A stretch of 64,000 nt of DNA from Roseiarcus sp963751165 (GCA_963751165.1 CAVVTP010000011.1:62001-126000); one strand, 5' to 3'. Counted from the stretch's first letter, positions 36,049 through 45,497 are shown. The notes: generated by a model from the sequence alone, not told the origin. Program-made: numbers and translations.

Positions 36049-37110
36049 GTGAAAATCAGACTTCGCCACATGCTCGGCGCGGGCGCCATCGCCTTTGTTC
36101 TCGCGGCAGTCCCGATGGCGCATGCGGCCGACATCGCGCTCAAGGAAACCGGCTCGACCCTGCTCTATCCGCTCTTCCAATCTTGGATAGCCGGCTACAA
36201 GAGCGTCGCGCCCGATATCGATCTGACCGCGGCGTCCACCGGCTCCAGCGTCGGCAACCAGGCGGCGATCGAGGGCTCGGCCATCATAGGCGCTTCCGAT
36301 GCCTATCTCTCGGACGAGGTCGCGGCGCGACACCCGAATATCCTCGATATCCCTCTCGCTATCTCCGCAGTGGCGATCCACTACAATCTTCCGGGTCTGA
36401 ACGGCGCGAACCTCAAGCTCAATGGCCCGACGATCGCCGCGATCTATTCCGGCGCCGTTACGACATGGGATGATCCAGCGATCACAGCGATGAACCCAGG
36501 CGTGACGCTCCCGCACCAAACGATCATCCCGGTCCGCCGCGCCGACGGCTCCGGCACGACGTTCGTCTTCACCCAGTTTCTGGACTTCGCCGCCCAAAAG
36601 TGGGAGGACAATCCAGGCTTTGGGGAGGTCATAGCCTGGCCCGCCGTCGCTGGGGAAAAGACCGGAGATGGGAACGAAGGCGTGCTGCAGGCAATCGCCG
36701 CCACCCACTACGCGATCGGCTATTTGGGCACGAGCTACGCCGACCAGGCCGCTAAAGCCGGTCTCGGCGCCGCCTTGATCGAGAACCAGGCCGGTAAGTT
36801 CCTGCTCCCGACAGCGCAATCGATCGCCGACGCCGCTGACCAACTTGATCCGCGCACGCCGCCCTACGAGCGCATCAGCCTCGTCTATGCGCCCGGCGAC
36901 AACAGCTACCCTCTGATCAACTACGAATACGCCGTCGTGTCGAAATCGCAGCCTGACAGCGCGACCGCCAGCGCGCTCCGCGCCTTCTTGCGCTGGGCGA
37001 TCTCGGCAACCGGAGGCAATAACGAGAAATACCTGGGGCCTGTCGGCTTCATCCCGCTGCCTGACTTCATCCGCGGACTCAGCCAAGCGCAAATCGACAA
37101 AATCCGATAG
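36049..37110 (+). CDS. pstS: Phosphate ABC transporter substrate-binding protein, PstS type
   Basis: A 353-residue periplasmic phosphate-binding protein with a signal peptide ending at AHAAD. ALKETGSTLLYPLFQ is the PstS N-terminal motif; phosphate ligands are expected in TGSSVGNQAAIEG, GASDAY and RRADGSGTTFVFTQFL. The GTG at 36049 follows CAGGAGA. No pstC, pstA or pstB follows, so it either serves a system elsewhere or works with the preceding MFS protein. Orphan PstS genes beside aio/ars genes are known in other arsenite oxidisers, where arsenate competes with phosphate. Confidence 0.92.
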   Translation: MKIRLRHMLGAGAIAFVLAAVPMAHAADIALKETGSTLLYPLFQSWIAGYKSVAPDIDLTAASTGSSVGNQAAIEGSAIIGASDAYLSDEVAARHPNILDIPLAISAVAIHYNLPGLNGANLKLNGPTIAAIYSGAVTTWDDPAITAMNPGVTLPHQTIIPVRRADGSGTTFVFTQFLDFAAQKWEDNPGFGEVIAWPAVAGEKTGDGNEGVLQAIAATHYAIGYLGTSYADQAAKAGLGAALIENQAGKFLLPTAQSIADAADQLDPRTPPYERISLVYAPGDNSYPLINYEYAVVSKSQPDSATASALRAFLRWAISATGGNNEKYLGPVGFIPLPDFIRGLSQAQIDKIR

Positions 37111-37182
37111 GCGCCGTCCACGCCGCCGAAGGAAGTCCGCGCAACGGGACCCGCGCCGAAAGATCGGCGGGCGCTCCTCCGG

Positions 37183-38364
37183 CTACAGCTCGGACTCGAT
37201 CGCCCGGAGCAGCCGGAAGCGCATCTCGCCGTCATCGCTCGCGAGCGAGATCACGAAACGGACCCGCCCATGGCTCGAGGTGTCGGCATAGCCGGCGAGC
37301 GTGCGGACCCCCTCCATGGTGCCGGTCTTGTCCATGCCGCCGTCATGGCCGTGGAGCAGGCCGGCGTGGGGCGCGAAGAGCTCGAGCACTTTGGCGAGGC
37401 CGCGGGCGGTGAAGCGGTTGTTGCGGCTGATGCCCGAGCCCTCCTCGAGATGGATCGCCCCGGCGAGGCCGTGCGCGGCGAGCATCTGATTTGCGACCTC
37501 AAGCGACTTCTCGAGGCTAACCGGCCCGCCCAGGCGGCGCCCGCCGATCTCCAGGAAAACCTGGTTGGCGATGTAGTTGTTCGAGGCGCGGAGCAACGCG
37601 ACGAGGATCTCCGAAAGATTGCGCGACTGTCGGTGAACGGCGACCGGCTCCAGTCCCGCGGGTACGGTTCCGGTCGAGATCTTGCCCGTCACGCTGCCGC
37701 CGGCCCGCTCGATGAATGCAGCGATCAGCTCGCCGGCGTATTGGAGGCTCACCGCGGGGTCCTGGCTCAGGCTGATCCGGCCGCTTCCGCTCGGGCCCCG
37801 CGCCCGGAACTGGGCGATCGCAATCGGGGTGATCGGGGTCTGCTTCTCGGCGGAGCGCACAGTATTGCCGTGGCGCACGGCGGCGACCGTATTGAAATTC
37901 ACCGCCAGCGCGGAGTTCAGCGCATTGTAGGCCTCGCCGTCATCCTCGATGCCCGGCACGCGGAGGTTCGAAGGATAGTAGCTCGCGTCGAGCACGATGC
38001 CGGTGATCGGCTTCTTGCCGACCGCGGCGACCACCTCGGCCGCGAGCGGCGCCAGCTCCTCCGAGATCAGGAAAGGATCGCCGCCTCCGCGCACGTAGAG
38101 CACCCGCTTGTCGTCGAGATAGAAGCGGGTCTCGAAGCGGTAGTCGCCGCCCAGAACCTCCATTGCCAGCCAAGCCGTCACGATCTTGGTGACCGATGCC
38201 GGGACGAAGGGCTGATCGGCATTCTGGGCCACCAGCTCGGCGCCCTGAGCGTCCACGACAAACACCAACGCCGAGGGAGCGAGGGCCGCGACGGTCTCCT
38301 TGACGCCCGCCAGAGCCGGGGCGGGCAGCAGGAGCAAAGCGAGGGCGAGCAGGCGAGTCCACAT
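37183..38364 (-). CDS. dacB: D-alanyl-D-alanine carboxypeptidase/endopeptidase, PBP4 (DacB) type
   Basis: A 393-residue exported penicillin-binding protein of peptidase family S13. A signal peptide (LLALALLLLPAPALA) leads to the catalytic SVTK (SxxK), SNN (SxN) and KTG triads. It is shorter than E. coli PBP4, so the domain inserted between SxxK and SxN is reduced. It trims or opens peptidoglycan cross-links in the periplasm. It is convergent with pstS and divergent from the amidohydrolase pair. Confidence 0.9.
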   Translation of the reverse strand: MWTRLLALALLLLPAPALAGVKETVAALAPSALVFVVDAQGAELVAQNADQPFVPASVTKIVTAWLAMEVLGGDYRFETRFYLDDKRVLYVRGGGDPFLISEELAPLAAEVVAAVGKKPITGIVLDASYYPSNLRVPGIEDDGEAYNALNSALAVNFNTVAAVRHGNTVRSAEKQTPITPIAIAQFRARGPSGSGRISLSQDPAVSLQYAGELIAAFIERAGGSVTGKISTGTVPAGLEPVAVHRQSRNLSEILVALLRASNNYIANQVFLEIGGRRLGGPVSLEKSLEVANQMLAAHGLAGAIHLEEGSGISRNNRFTARGLAKVLELFAPHAGLLHGHDGGMDKTGTMEGVRTLAGYADTSSHGRVRFVISLASDDGEMRFRLLRAIESEL

Positions 38365-38703
38365 GGCGACTCCAGCGCGGGGCGCAGCAACTGCGAGCTG
38401 CGGGCCGATGGTAGCGATCCTCAGGCGGGAAGTCAGTCGGATCGCAAAATTTGCGGTCACGGCGCAATCTCCGATGTGGCGCCAGCAACCACATTGCGAC
38501 GCATCGCACCCGTTCGCCCGAGCCGGGCGAACGGGGACTCCGCCCGCTTTTCTGGAACACATGCAGCTGACCGCTGGGCGTTCCGGGATATGTGCGGCCT
38601 TGCGCGAAACCTGATAACGGTTACGACCGTTCACCATTTTGAATGACATTGCGATCAATGTACGCGATGCCGCATAGGCGCGCTGGGTTTGGGAGGGTTC
38701 ACG
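38365..38703. other. Divergent gap between dacB and the first amidohydrolase
   Basis: The 339 bases hold no recognisable gene. They contain a very strong hairpin at 38509-38535. A run of AT-richer sequence at about 38600-38670 (with GATAACGGTTACGACCGTTCACC) may hold the promoter and operator of the amidohydrolase genes. Confidence 0.45.
38509..38535. repeat. Perfect 12-bp stem, three-base loop hairpin
   Basis: CCCGTTCGCCCG and CGGGCGAACGGG flank the loop AGC. It lies between divergent genes, so it is not simply a terminator at a gene end. A CTTTTC follows on the + strand about 12 bases later. Confidence 0.6.
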
Positions 38704-40483
38704 ATGTGCCGCGGATGTTTCAATCAGCTCTTTCTCCGCGACGAGTTCCATTCCGGCGGAATCGCCGGCCTGCTCGGCAAGGCGGCGGGCATGCCGACCC
38801 GACGCGCCTTCATGGCCTATTCGGTCGCCGCGGCCTCCGCGCTTCCGCCGGTCGGAACCGCTTCGGCTTTCGCAGCGGACGATGGCGCCGACCTCATTCT
38901 GCGCGGCGGGACGATCCGCCCGCTGGCCGGCGCGCCGGTCGCCTCCGCGCTCGCGGTCAAGGGCGGCAAGGTGCTCGCGGTCGGCGACGAGAGCGCGCTG
39001 TCGGGCCTCAAGATGGGTGAGACCAAGATCGTCGATCTCGCCGGCCGCACGCTGATGCCGGGCCTGATCGACCCGCACTGCCATACGCTCCTCGCCTCGC
39101 TGATCTTCGAACTGCTCGACGACGTGGGCTACGCCAAATATCCGACCCGCGAAAAACTCGTTGCGCATCTGAAGCAGGCCGCGGCGAGCACGCCGAACGG
39201 CCAATGGGTGGTTGGCTCCAATTTCGACAATCTCCTGCAAGGCGGCGATCTCACGCGGACAGAGCTGAACGCGATATCGACCGACCACCCGATCTTCGTC
39301 TGGTACACCAATGGGCACGACGCCTGCGTCAACAGCGAAGCGCTGAGAATCGCTGGAATCCCCGACGATGTCGGCGAGCTGCCGGGCGGCGGCCATTTCG
39401 GGCGGGCCTCCGACGGCAAGCTCAATGGCATGGTCTACGAGGAAAGCGCGATGCTCAAATTCGCGGTCCATTTCCTCGGCAAGATCACGCCCGAGGTTGC
39501 GGCCAAGGCGGTCACGGATTTCTGCCGGCACATGGGTTCCGTCGGCAACACGATGCTGCACGAGCCGGGCACGATCCGCTCGGACTGGATCGAGCCGTTC
39601 GCCAAGCTCTCGAATACGCTCGCCTGCCGCACGAGCGCGAGCGTGATGTTCGACGACATGAAGGGCCTGACGCCATGGCGCAGCCTCGGCCTTGGAAAAG
39701 GCGCGACGGTCGCCAACTCCCTTTTCTCGCTCTATGGGGTGAAGATCGTCGGCGACGGCTCCAACCAGACCGAGACCGGGGCGCAGACCAAGCCCTATCT
39801 GAACTCGGCCTCGAAGGGTTCGCCGAACTTCGACGCCGCCCGGATGAAACAGATGGTCGCCGAGGTTCAGGCCCTCGGCCTGCCGGTGCAGATCCACTGC
39901 AACGGCGATTACACGATCGATATTGCGCTGGACGCAATCGAGGCGGCCTACTCGGGATCGACCGACTATGGCGTCAACCGCATCGAGCATTCGACGATGG
40001 CGCGCCCCGACCAGCTTCTGCGCATGAAGACGCTCAACGTGCAGCCGAGCTTCCTGATGAACCACGTACGCTTCTACGGCGCCGCCTATCGCGACCAGAT
40101 CTTCGGCCCCGAGCGCGCGGCCTTCATGGACCCCGCCGGGGCCTGCGTGAAAGCCGGCCTGCCCTTCACGCTGCACACCGACGCGCCCTGCTCGCCGCCG
40201 GGCCCGCTCGCGCTCATCAGCACCGCGGTGACGCGCCGCTGCATCATCGACAATTCCGTGGTCGGCCCTGATCAGGCCATATCGCTCGACGACGCGGTCC
40301 GCGCCGTGACGATCGACGCGGCCCGCCAGCTTGGACAGGGCGACCGCCTCGGCTCGCTCGAAAAGGGCAAGGAAGCGGATTTCACCGATCCTGGAAAGCG
40401 ATCCCTACAAGGTGAACCCGGACGCGATCGCCGACATCAAGATCAGCGAGACCTGGGTGGCGGGCGAGAGGAAATTTGGCTGA
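38704..40483 (+). CDS. Tat-exported amidohydrolase, YtcJ-like, copy 1 (frame broken near the end)
   Basis: A metal-dependent hydrolase of the amidohydrolase-3/YtcJ group. It starts with MCRGC, a CxxC ahead of a twin-arginine signal (PTRRAFMAYSVAAAS). Metal ligands begin with DPHCH; the later His regions are QIHCNGDY and RIEHSTMARPDQ, and the final Asp lies in LHTDAPCSPPGP. The last codons shift frame at about 40378-40390 (GATTTC). With one base removed the end reads ILESDPYKVNPDAIADIK and stops at 40483, matching the tandem copy, for a 592-residue protein. ATG 38704 has GGGAGG. The substrate is unknown. Confidence 0.85.
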
Positions 40484-40581
40484 CGCAAGCTTTCCGTAAA
40501 CGGGCCGGGAGATGACCTCGCCGGCCGGTTCGCCTGGCGCGCGACCCAGCCAAGCCTCTGTTGCGACTTCAGGAGCCGCCG

Positions 40582-42346
40582 ATGTGCCGTGCGTGCATGA
40601 GTTCCCTGATAACCGATCACTTGATCTCCGGCCTTTGGCGACCCGCGCCGAGCCGGCGCCGGTTCCTGGCCTACGCCGTCTCGGCGGGGGCCGCGACTGC
40701 CGCGATGACCGCCGGGCTCGAGGCCCAGGCCGCCAGCGGCGCGGACGTGATCTTTCGCAACGGGGCAATCTATCCGATGACGGCTGGGGGGCGGCCAGTC
40801 GAAGCGCTCGCGATCAGCGGCGGAAAGATTCTCGCCGCCGGATCGGTCTCCGACGTGTCCTCGCTCGCGCGCGGCGCGAGCCGGATCGTCGACCTTCACG
40901 GCCGCGCCCTATTCCCGGGTTTTATCGACCCGCACCATCACACTGTCCTCGCCGCGCTGTTCGCCGATCTGCTGCTCGATATCGGCTACGCAAAATATCC
41001 GAATCGCGCCGAGGCGCTCGCCGCACTGAAAGCTTTGGTCGCGAAAGCGCCGCCGCGCAAATGGATTCTCGCCGGTTCCTACGACAACCTCTTGCAGGGC
41101 GGCGATCTGTCGATGGAGGAGCTGGACGCGATCTCGACCCAGCATCCGATTTTCGTCTTGTACGTGAACGGGCACGTGGGCGCTGCGAACGCCATGGCGT
41201 TTGAGTCTCGCCAAACTCCCTCAGGATGTCGGCGAATTCCCCGGCGGCGGCCATTTCGGCCGCGCGCCGGACGGGACGTTGAACGGCCTGGTCTACGAAG
41301 AACCGGCGCTGCTTCGCTTCATCGCCGTGGCGGCGCCCCCAATCACGCCCGAGCTGATCGCCGCTGCGCTCGCGTCCTATACAAAACGAGTGGCGGCGAC
41401 GGGCAATACGACGCTGCACGAGCCCGGCACCATCAAGCCGGAGTGGATTGAGCCGCTCGCAAAGCTGTCCAACACGCTGGACGTGCGGATGAGCGCGAGC
41501 CTGAGCACGGATTCGGTCGAGGCCAGTAAGGCATTCACGTCGCTCGGGCCTGGCGCCAAGGCGAGGAAGATCCTCGACAGCCGGTTTTCGCTCTATGGCA
41601 TGAAATTCTGGGCGGACGGCTCGAACCAGGCGGAAAGCGCCGCTCAGACGAAGCCCTACCTCCACAGCACGTCAAAGGGGAGCGCCAACTACACCGTCTC
41701 CCGGATGATTCAACTTTGTCAGGCGGCGAAGGAGGCCGACTGGCCGATCCTGATCCACTGCCAGGGCGATGCGGCGATCGACGACGCGCTGGACGCGATC
41801 GAACAGGCCTACGGCGCCAACCCCGCCACAGGGCTTAACGTATTGCAACACGCGACGATGGCGCGTCAGGACCAACTCGAGCGGACAAAGCGGCTCGGCG
41901 TCGAGATCAGCTTCCTTCCGGACCTTCTCAATCTCTATGGCGCGGCCTATCGCGACCAGATACTGGGGCCGGAGCGGACGGAGTTCATGGAGCCCATGGC
42001 CGCCTGCCTGAAGGCGGGCGTCGCATTCTCCCTGCACACCGATGCGCCGGTCTCCCCGGCCGGTCCTCTGCGGCTCGCGCAGATCGCCGTGACCCGCCGC
42101 TGTGTCGTCGACAATTCGGTGATCGGCGCCGACCAGGCGATCACCATCGATGAGGCATTGAAGGCGATCACGATCCACGCCGCGCGGCAGATCGGCCTCG
42201 AGGATTCGATCGGCACGCTGGAGCCGGGTAAGGAGGCCGATCTGACAATCCTCGAGAGCGATCCCTACAAGGTGAGCCCGGATGCGATCGCCGCCATCAA
42301 GGTCAGCGAGACCTGGGTAGCGGGGGAACGAAAATTCGCGGCGTAA
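40582..42346 (+). CDS. Tat-exported amidohydrolase, YtcJ-like, copy 2 (frame broken by one extra base)
   Basis: A paralogue of the preceding gene with the same architecture: MCRAC, a twin-arginine signal (PSRRRFLAYAVSAGAATA), DPHHH metal site, LIHCQGDAAIDD, LQHATMARQDQ and LHTDAPVSPAGP. The frame changes at about 41203-41210, directly at GAGTC. Removing one base joins NAMAFE to AKLPQDVGEFPGG and gives a 587-residue protein, collinear with copy 1. The ATG at 40582 follows AGGAG. A recent tandem duplication with divergence is likely. The two exported enzymes may handle related substrates. Confidence 0.85.
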
Positions 42347-42366
42347 TCTCTCGAACAGAGGCCGGC

Positions 42367-42392
42367 GCCCTCGGGACGAGGGCCGGGGTTTT
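42367..42392 (+). terminator. Terminator-like hairpin after the amidohydrolases
   Basis: GCCCTC and GAGGGC pair around GGGAC, followed by CGGGG and TTTT. It lies 20 bases after the second amidohydrolase stop, between convergent genes. Confidence 0.55.
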
Positions 42393-42472
42393 GAACCCAG
42401 CCCTTCGTCCAGATCTCCAGCCGCACGATTACGCGAACAACGCGAGCCTTGACCGATGAGGCTCCGTGGACT

Positions 42473-43369
42473 TCAGACTTCAGAAATCTGCAACCTGTCG
42501 AGATCGGCGATCAAGCCGGGTCCGGTCGGTTCCCATCCGAGCTTTCTCCGCGTTTGCGCGCTGGAGGCTGGCATGTCGTGCCCGGCAAACATTGCGAGCC
42601 AGCCGAAAAAGGCTGGCGCCTCTTCCGGGGCGATGGATTTGACCGGCAGGTCCAGGCGTCGGCCGATGGCTCCTGCAATATCGCGCATCGGCACGCCTTC
42701 CTCCGCGACCGCGTGATATTTTGCATCCGGTTCGGCCTTTTCGATCGCCAGCCTGTAGAGGCGGACTACGTCGAGAACATACGCCGCGGGCCAGCGATTG
42801 AGTCCGTCTCCGACATATGCGCAGACGCCCTTTTGGCGATACATCTCGATCACAGGGGTGATGAGACCCTGCTTGACCGTGTCGTGAACCTGCGGAAGTC
42901 GCACTATGGAAACATTGACCCCGTCCGCGGCGACAGAAACGGCCGCCTCTTCCGAGGCTGCCCGGGGATGCACGCCGGAAGCGACGGTCGCATTGTCTTC
43001 CTCGGCTAGCCGCCCTGGCGCGGTATTGGCTATTGCGGTCCCTGAGGTCACGATCAAGGGCCGGTCCGAGCCGGCGAGAACCGAGCCGAGCGCCTTGATC
43101 ACACGGCGATCGTCCTCGCAATTTTGAACGAATCTCGAAAAGTCATGGTTGAAGGCCAGGTGGATGACTCCATCCGATCGGGAGGCGCCATCCTTCAGGC
43201 TGTCCGGATCCGCGATCGAGCCGCGATAGACCTCGGCTCCGGCGGCAGCCAAAGCGGCCGCCTTGTCGTCTGAACGACAGAGGCCGAGCGCCTGATGGCC
43301 GGCCCCGATTAACTCTTTGACGACGGCCGAGCCGATGAATCCGGTGGCGCCAGTAACAAAGACACGCAT
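42473..43369 (-). CDS. NAD-dependent epimerase/dehydratase family (extended SDR) protein
   Basis: A 298-residue atypical or extended SDR. MRVFVTGATGFIGSAVVKEL is the Rossmann N-terminus with the GxxGxxG motif. The usual YxxxK is not evident at its expected place, which fits the atypical SDR subgroup. C-terminal HAVAEEGVPMRDIAGAIGRR and QTRRKLGWEPTGPGLIAD are characteristic of this regulator-linked group. ATG 43369 is preferred over an upstream TTG. A gutted paralogue lies immediately upstream on the same strand, and an XRE/MmyB-type regulator is divergent beyond that, the usual partner of this family. Confidence 0.87.
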   Translation of the reverse strand: MRVFVTGATGFIGSAVVKELIGAGHQALGLCRSDDKAAALAAAGAEVYRGSIADPDSLKDGASRSDGVIHLAFNHDFSRFVQNCEDDRRVIKALGSVLAGSDRPLIVTSGTAIANTAPGRLAEEDNATVASGVHPRAASEEAAVSVAADGVNVSIVRLPQVHDTVKQGLITPVIEMYRQKGVCAYVGDGLNRWPAAYVLDVVRLYRLAIEKAEPDAKYHAVAEEGVPMRDIAGAIGRRLDLPVKSIAPEEAPAFFGWLAMFAGHDMPASSAQTRRKLGWEPTGPGLIADLDRLQISEV

Positions 43370-43428
43370 GAGCAAAACTCTCCGGGTTTAGGAAATGTTG
43401 AGGACGATCGCCGCTCGACGGGCCCTTT

Positions 43429-43756
43429 TTAGTGTGTGAAGTAGGCGGGATGATCGATATCGGCGATGAGACCGGGCTGTTCCGGCTTCCAGCCGAGCGC
43501 AGATCGGGTCTGTTCGCTCCTGGCCGGGCAGTCGATACCCACGAATCTGGCGAACCACCCGAAATGCGCTTCCGCCTCTTCCGGCGACTGTGAGATGGCC
43601 GGAACGTTCAGGCGACGGCCAATCACCTCGGCAATCTCGCTGAATGGCACACCCTCCTCGGCGACCGCGTGGAAGGGCTCCCCTTCCGCGCCGTGTTCGA
43701 AGGCGAGCCGGTAGGCAACCCACCCAGCCGGTCGCGCCGGTGACAAACACACGCAC
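43429..43756 (-). pseudogene. Remnant of a second NAD epimerase gene with central deletion
   Basis: The first 13 codons (VRVFVTGATGWVG, starting with GTG at 43756) match the N-terminus of the neighbouring epimerase. They are followed almost at once by its C-terminal third (AYRLAFEHG, HAVAEEGVPFSEIAEVIGRR, LGWKPEQPGLIADIDHPAY). About 190 central codons are missing, and the join is out of frame by one base. It cannot make a working enzyme. The N-terminal similarity of the paralogues suggests deletion between or within duplicated copies. Confidence 0.8.
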
Positions 43757-43847
43757 GAGAAGGTCTCCAATTTCGTTGAAGACAAATCTCGGTGCTGAGA
43801 TTATTCTTGTAAAGAAGTGAGTTTATCATAGTAAGACAGCTAACAGG

Positions 43848-44675
43848 ATGAGCGAGCAACGTACCGCCGAGAATCTACTCGGGACCTACCTGAAGCACCG
43901 CCGTGCGAAACTCGATCCGGCCGCGTTTGGATTTCCTCCGGAGCGTCGCCGGACGCCCGGCTTGCGCCGCGAGGAGGTGGCGCAGCGCGCCAATATCAGT
44001 CCCACCTGGTACACCTGGCTCGAACAAGGGCGCGGCGGCGCGCCCTCGGCGGATGTGCTCGATCGCATCGCGCGCGCGCTCATGCTGACCGACGTCGAGC
44101 GCGAGCACGTCTACCTCCTTGGTCTCGGCCGGCCGCCCGAGGCGCGCTACCGGAAGGATGAAGGCGTAACGCCGCGGCTGCAGCGCGTGCTGGACGCACT
44201 GGACCCGAGCCCGGCCGTGATCAGGACAGCGATATGGGATGTCGTGGCCTGGAACCGGGCGGCGACCGTGATGCTGTTGGACTATGGATCGCTGCTGCCG
44301 GAGCAGCGCAACATCCTGCGTTTCATTTTCCTCGACCCGCGGGCTCGGGCCTCGCAATACGACTGGGAAAGCGTGGCGCGGTTCGTACTGGGTTCGTTCA
44401 GGGTGGATGCGGCCCGCGCCGGAGCCGCGGCGGAGGTCGAACCTCTCGTCGAGGAGCTCTGCCGGCTCAGTCCCGAGTTCAGGGCGATGTGGCGTGACAA
44501 CGATGTGCGCGGCGCCCATGGCGAAGGCCTCAAGCACATACGCCACCCGACGCTCGGCCCGCTCGCGTTCGAATTTTCGGCCTTTTCCGTCGATGGCCGG
44601 ACAGACCTCACCATGGTGGTCTACAATCCGGCTACGGCGCAGGACGCCGAACGGATCAAGTCATTGCTTCGTTAA
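43848..44675 (+). CDS. XRE-family transcriptional regulator with MmyB-like ligand domain
   Basis: A 275-residue regulator. The helix-turn-helix lies at about residues 14-85 (TPGLRREEVAQRANISPTWY, LEQGRGGAPSADVLDRIARA), and the C-terminal MmyB-like domain covers residues 105-270 (WDVVAWNRAA, RFIFLDPRAR, VRGAHGEGLKHIRHPTLG). Members of this group bind fatty-acid-like ligands and often control an adjacent SDR gene. The 60-base gap to the divergent epimerase remnant is AT-rich and contains TTATCATAGTAAG, a likely operator and promoter region. It follows that the epimerase genes may be its targets. Confidence 0.9.
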   Translation: MSEQRTAENLLGTYLKHRRAKLDPAAFGFPPERRRTPGLRREEVAQRANISPTWYTWLEQGRGGAPSADVLDRIARALMLTDVEREHVYLLGLGRPPEARYRKDEGVTPRLQRVLDALDPSPAVIRTAIWDVVAWNRAATVMLLDYGSLLPEQRNILRFIFLDPRARASQYDWESVARFVLGSFRVDAARAGAAAEVEPLVEELCRLSPEFRAMWRDNDVRGAHGEGLKHIRHPTLGPLAFEFSAFSVDGRTDLTMVVYNPATAQDAERIKSLLR

Positions 44676-44691
44676 GGCCTGGACTCTGGAC

Positions 44692-44708
44692 AAGGCCGGC
44701 GGCCTTTT
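44692..44708 (+). terminator. Short rho-independent terminator after the XRE regulator
   Basis: AAGGCC and GGCCTT pair around GGC, followed by TT, 17 bases after the regulator stop. Confidence 0.5.
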
Positions 44709-45497
44709 GAAGCAGGCGTAACGCGCGTTTTTCCGGCGAATTGGTCATCCTGTCGACCAACTAAGCCGGGGAGACACGAGGATCGATCAGGCGGACTGAC
44801 CCTGCGGTCAGCCGTAAGGGATGTCGTGGAGAACCATCCGCACGCCCAGCAGGGTCAATGCGGCCACCACTGCCTCGACGTCGCCCTCCATCATCGCGGC
44901 GGACAGAGCCGCCGCTACGCGCTTGCGTGCGCCCCACGCCCCGCGATTCGGCTCGATCATCCGGATAGTCTCGCCCTTGGTTGGGCCCACCAAACGGCCC
45001 AGGCCCCGACAGCCCTCGTCGCACCCCCTCATTTCTTAGCCCCCACAGTCCGAAACCAATGCTTCGGCGCCCCCGCCTTCGCTGGTTTAGGCCTGAACTG
45101 TGTTCGATCGTTCTCGGGCAAATGTCAAGTATTGCTGCGGCTTCCGGACGCGACACGATGCCTCAGGCGCTACGTTCAGCGGCGCCCGCAGCGCAGTCGT
45201 GGCCTGGCAAAATTGGGGACATATCCGCTCGTCGGGAGAACGCCCCCCCCGTGGAAGGCCCGCCAGCTACGATCCACACTTTGTGTGACCAGCTCACAAT
45301 TCTTGCGGGGCGTCGAGCGAAAGTCGTCGTTGCGAAAAGACCTGAACCGGAAGCTGATCGCCGTCAGACCAGGAGAATCGTCGGTTCGACCCGCGAGCTG
45401 CTCGAATCCTTCAGTTTTCTGGGCAGTGCTTCTCGCCCCGCCGGGCGGCATGAGAACGATGCGTCGGACAAGGCGCTCGCGGGTCGTGTCTCCGCGA
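44709..45497. other. Roughly 790-base gap with one possible small gene
   Basis: Apart from a doubtful small frame at 44808-45032 on the minus strand, I see no coding sequence here. The remaining frames are shadows. The stretch 45280-45300 contains CACACTTTGTGTG, a short palindrome of unknown meaning. Confidence 0.4.
44808..45032 (-). CDS. Possible small protein of unknown function
   Basis: A 74-codon frame from an ATG at 45032. The second half (GARKRVAAALSAAMMEGDVE, then AVVAALTLLGVRMVLH) looks like a normal amphipathic helical protein, unlike the arginine-rich shadow frames nearby. No family was recognised, and the ribosome site (GGGGGC) is weak. It could be the stub of a longer lost gene. 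Confidence 0.25.
   Translation of the reverse strand: MRGCDEGCRGLGRLVGPTKGETIRMIEPNRGAWGARKRVAAALSAAMMEGDVEAVVAALTLLGVRMVLHDIPYG

Noticed and set aside
37183..40176. Extension of the dacB frame to 997 codons
   Set aside because: The frame stays open upstream of the signal peptide only because of GC bias; the upstream part is antisense to the amidohydrolase gene. The start at 38364 gives a normal exported PBP4.
1737..42346. Programmed ribosomal frameshifting as the general explanation for the frame breaks
   Set aside because: Only the prfB site at 8676-8691 has a slip codon, stop and internal Shine-Dalgarno. The other breaks share none of these, and they occur in the middle of conserved catalytic regions.
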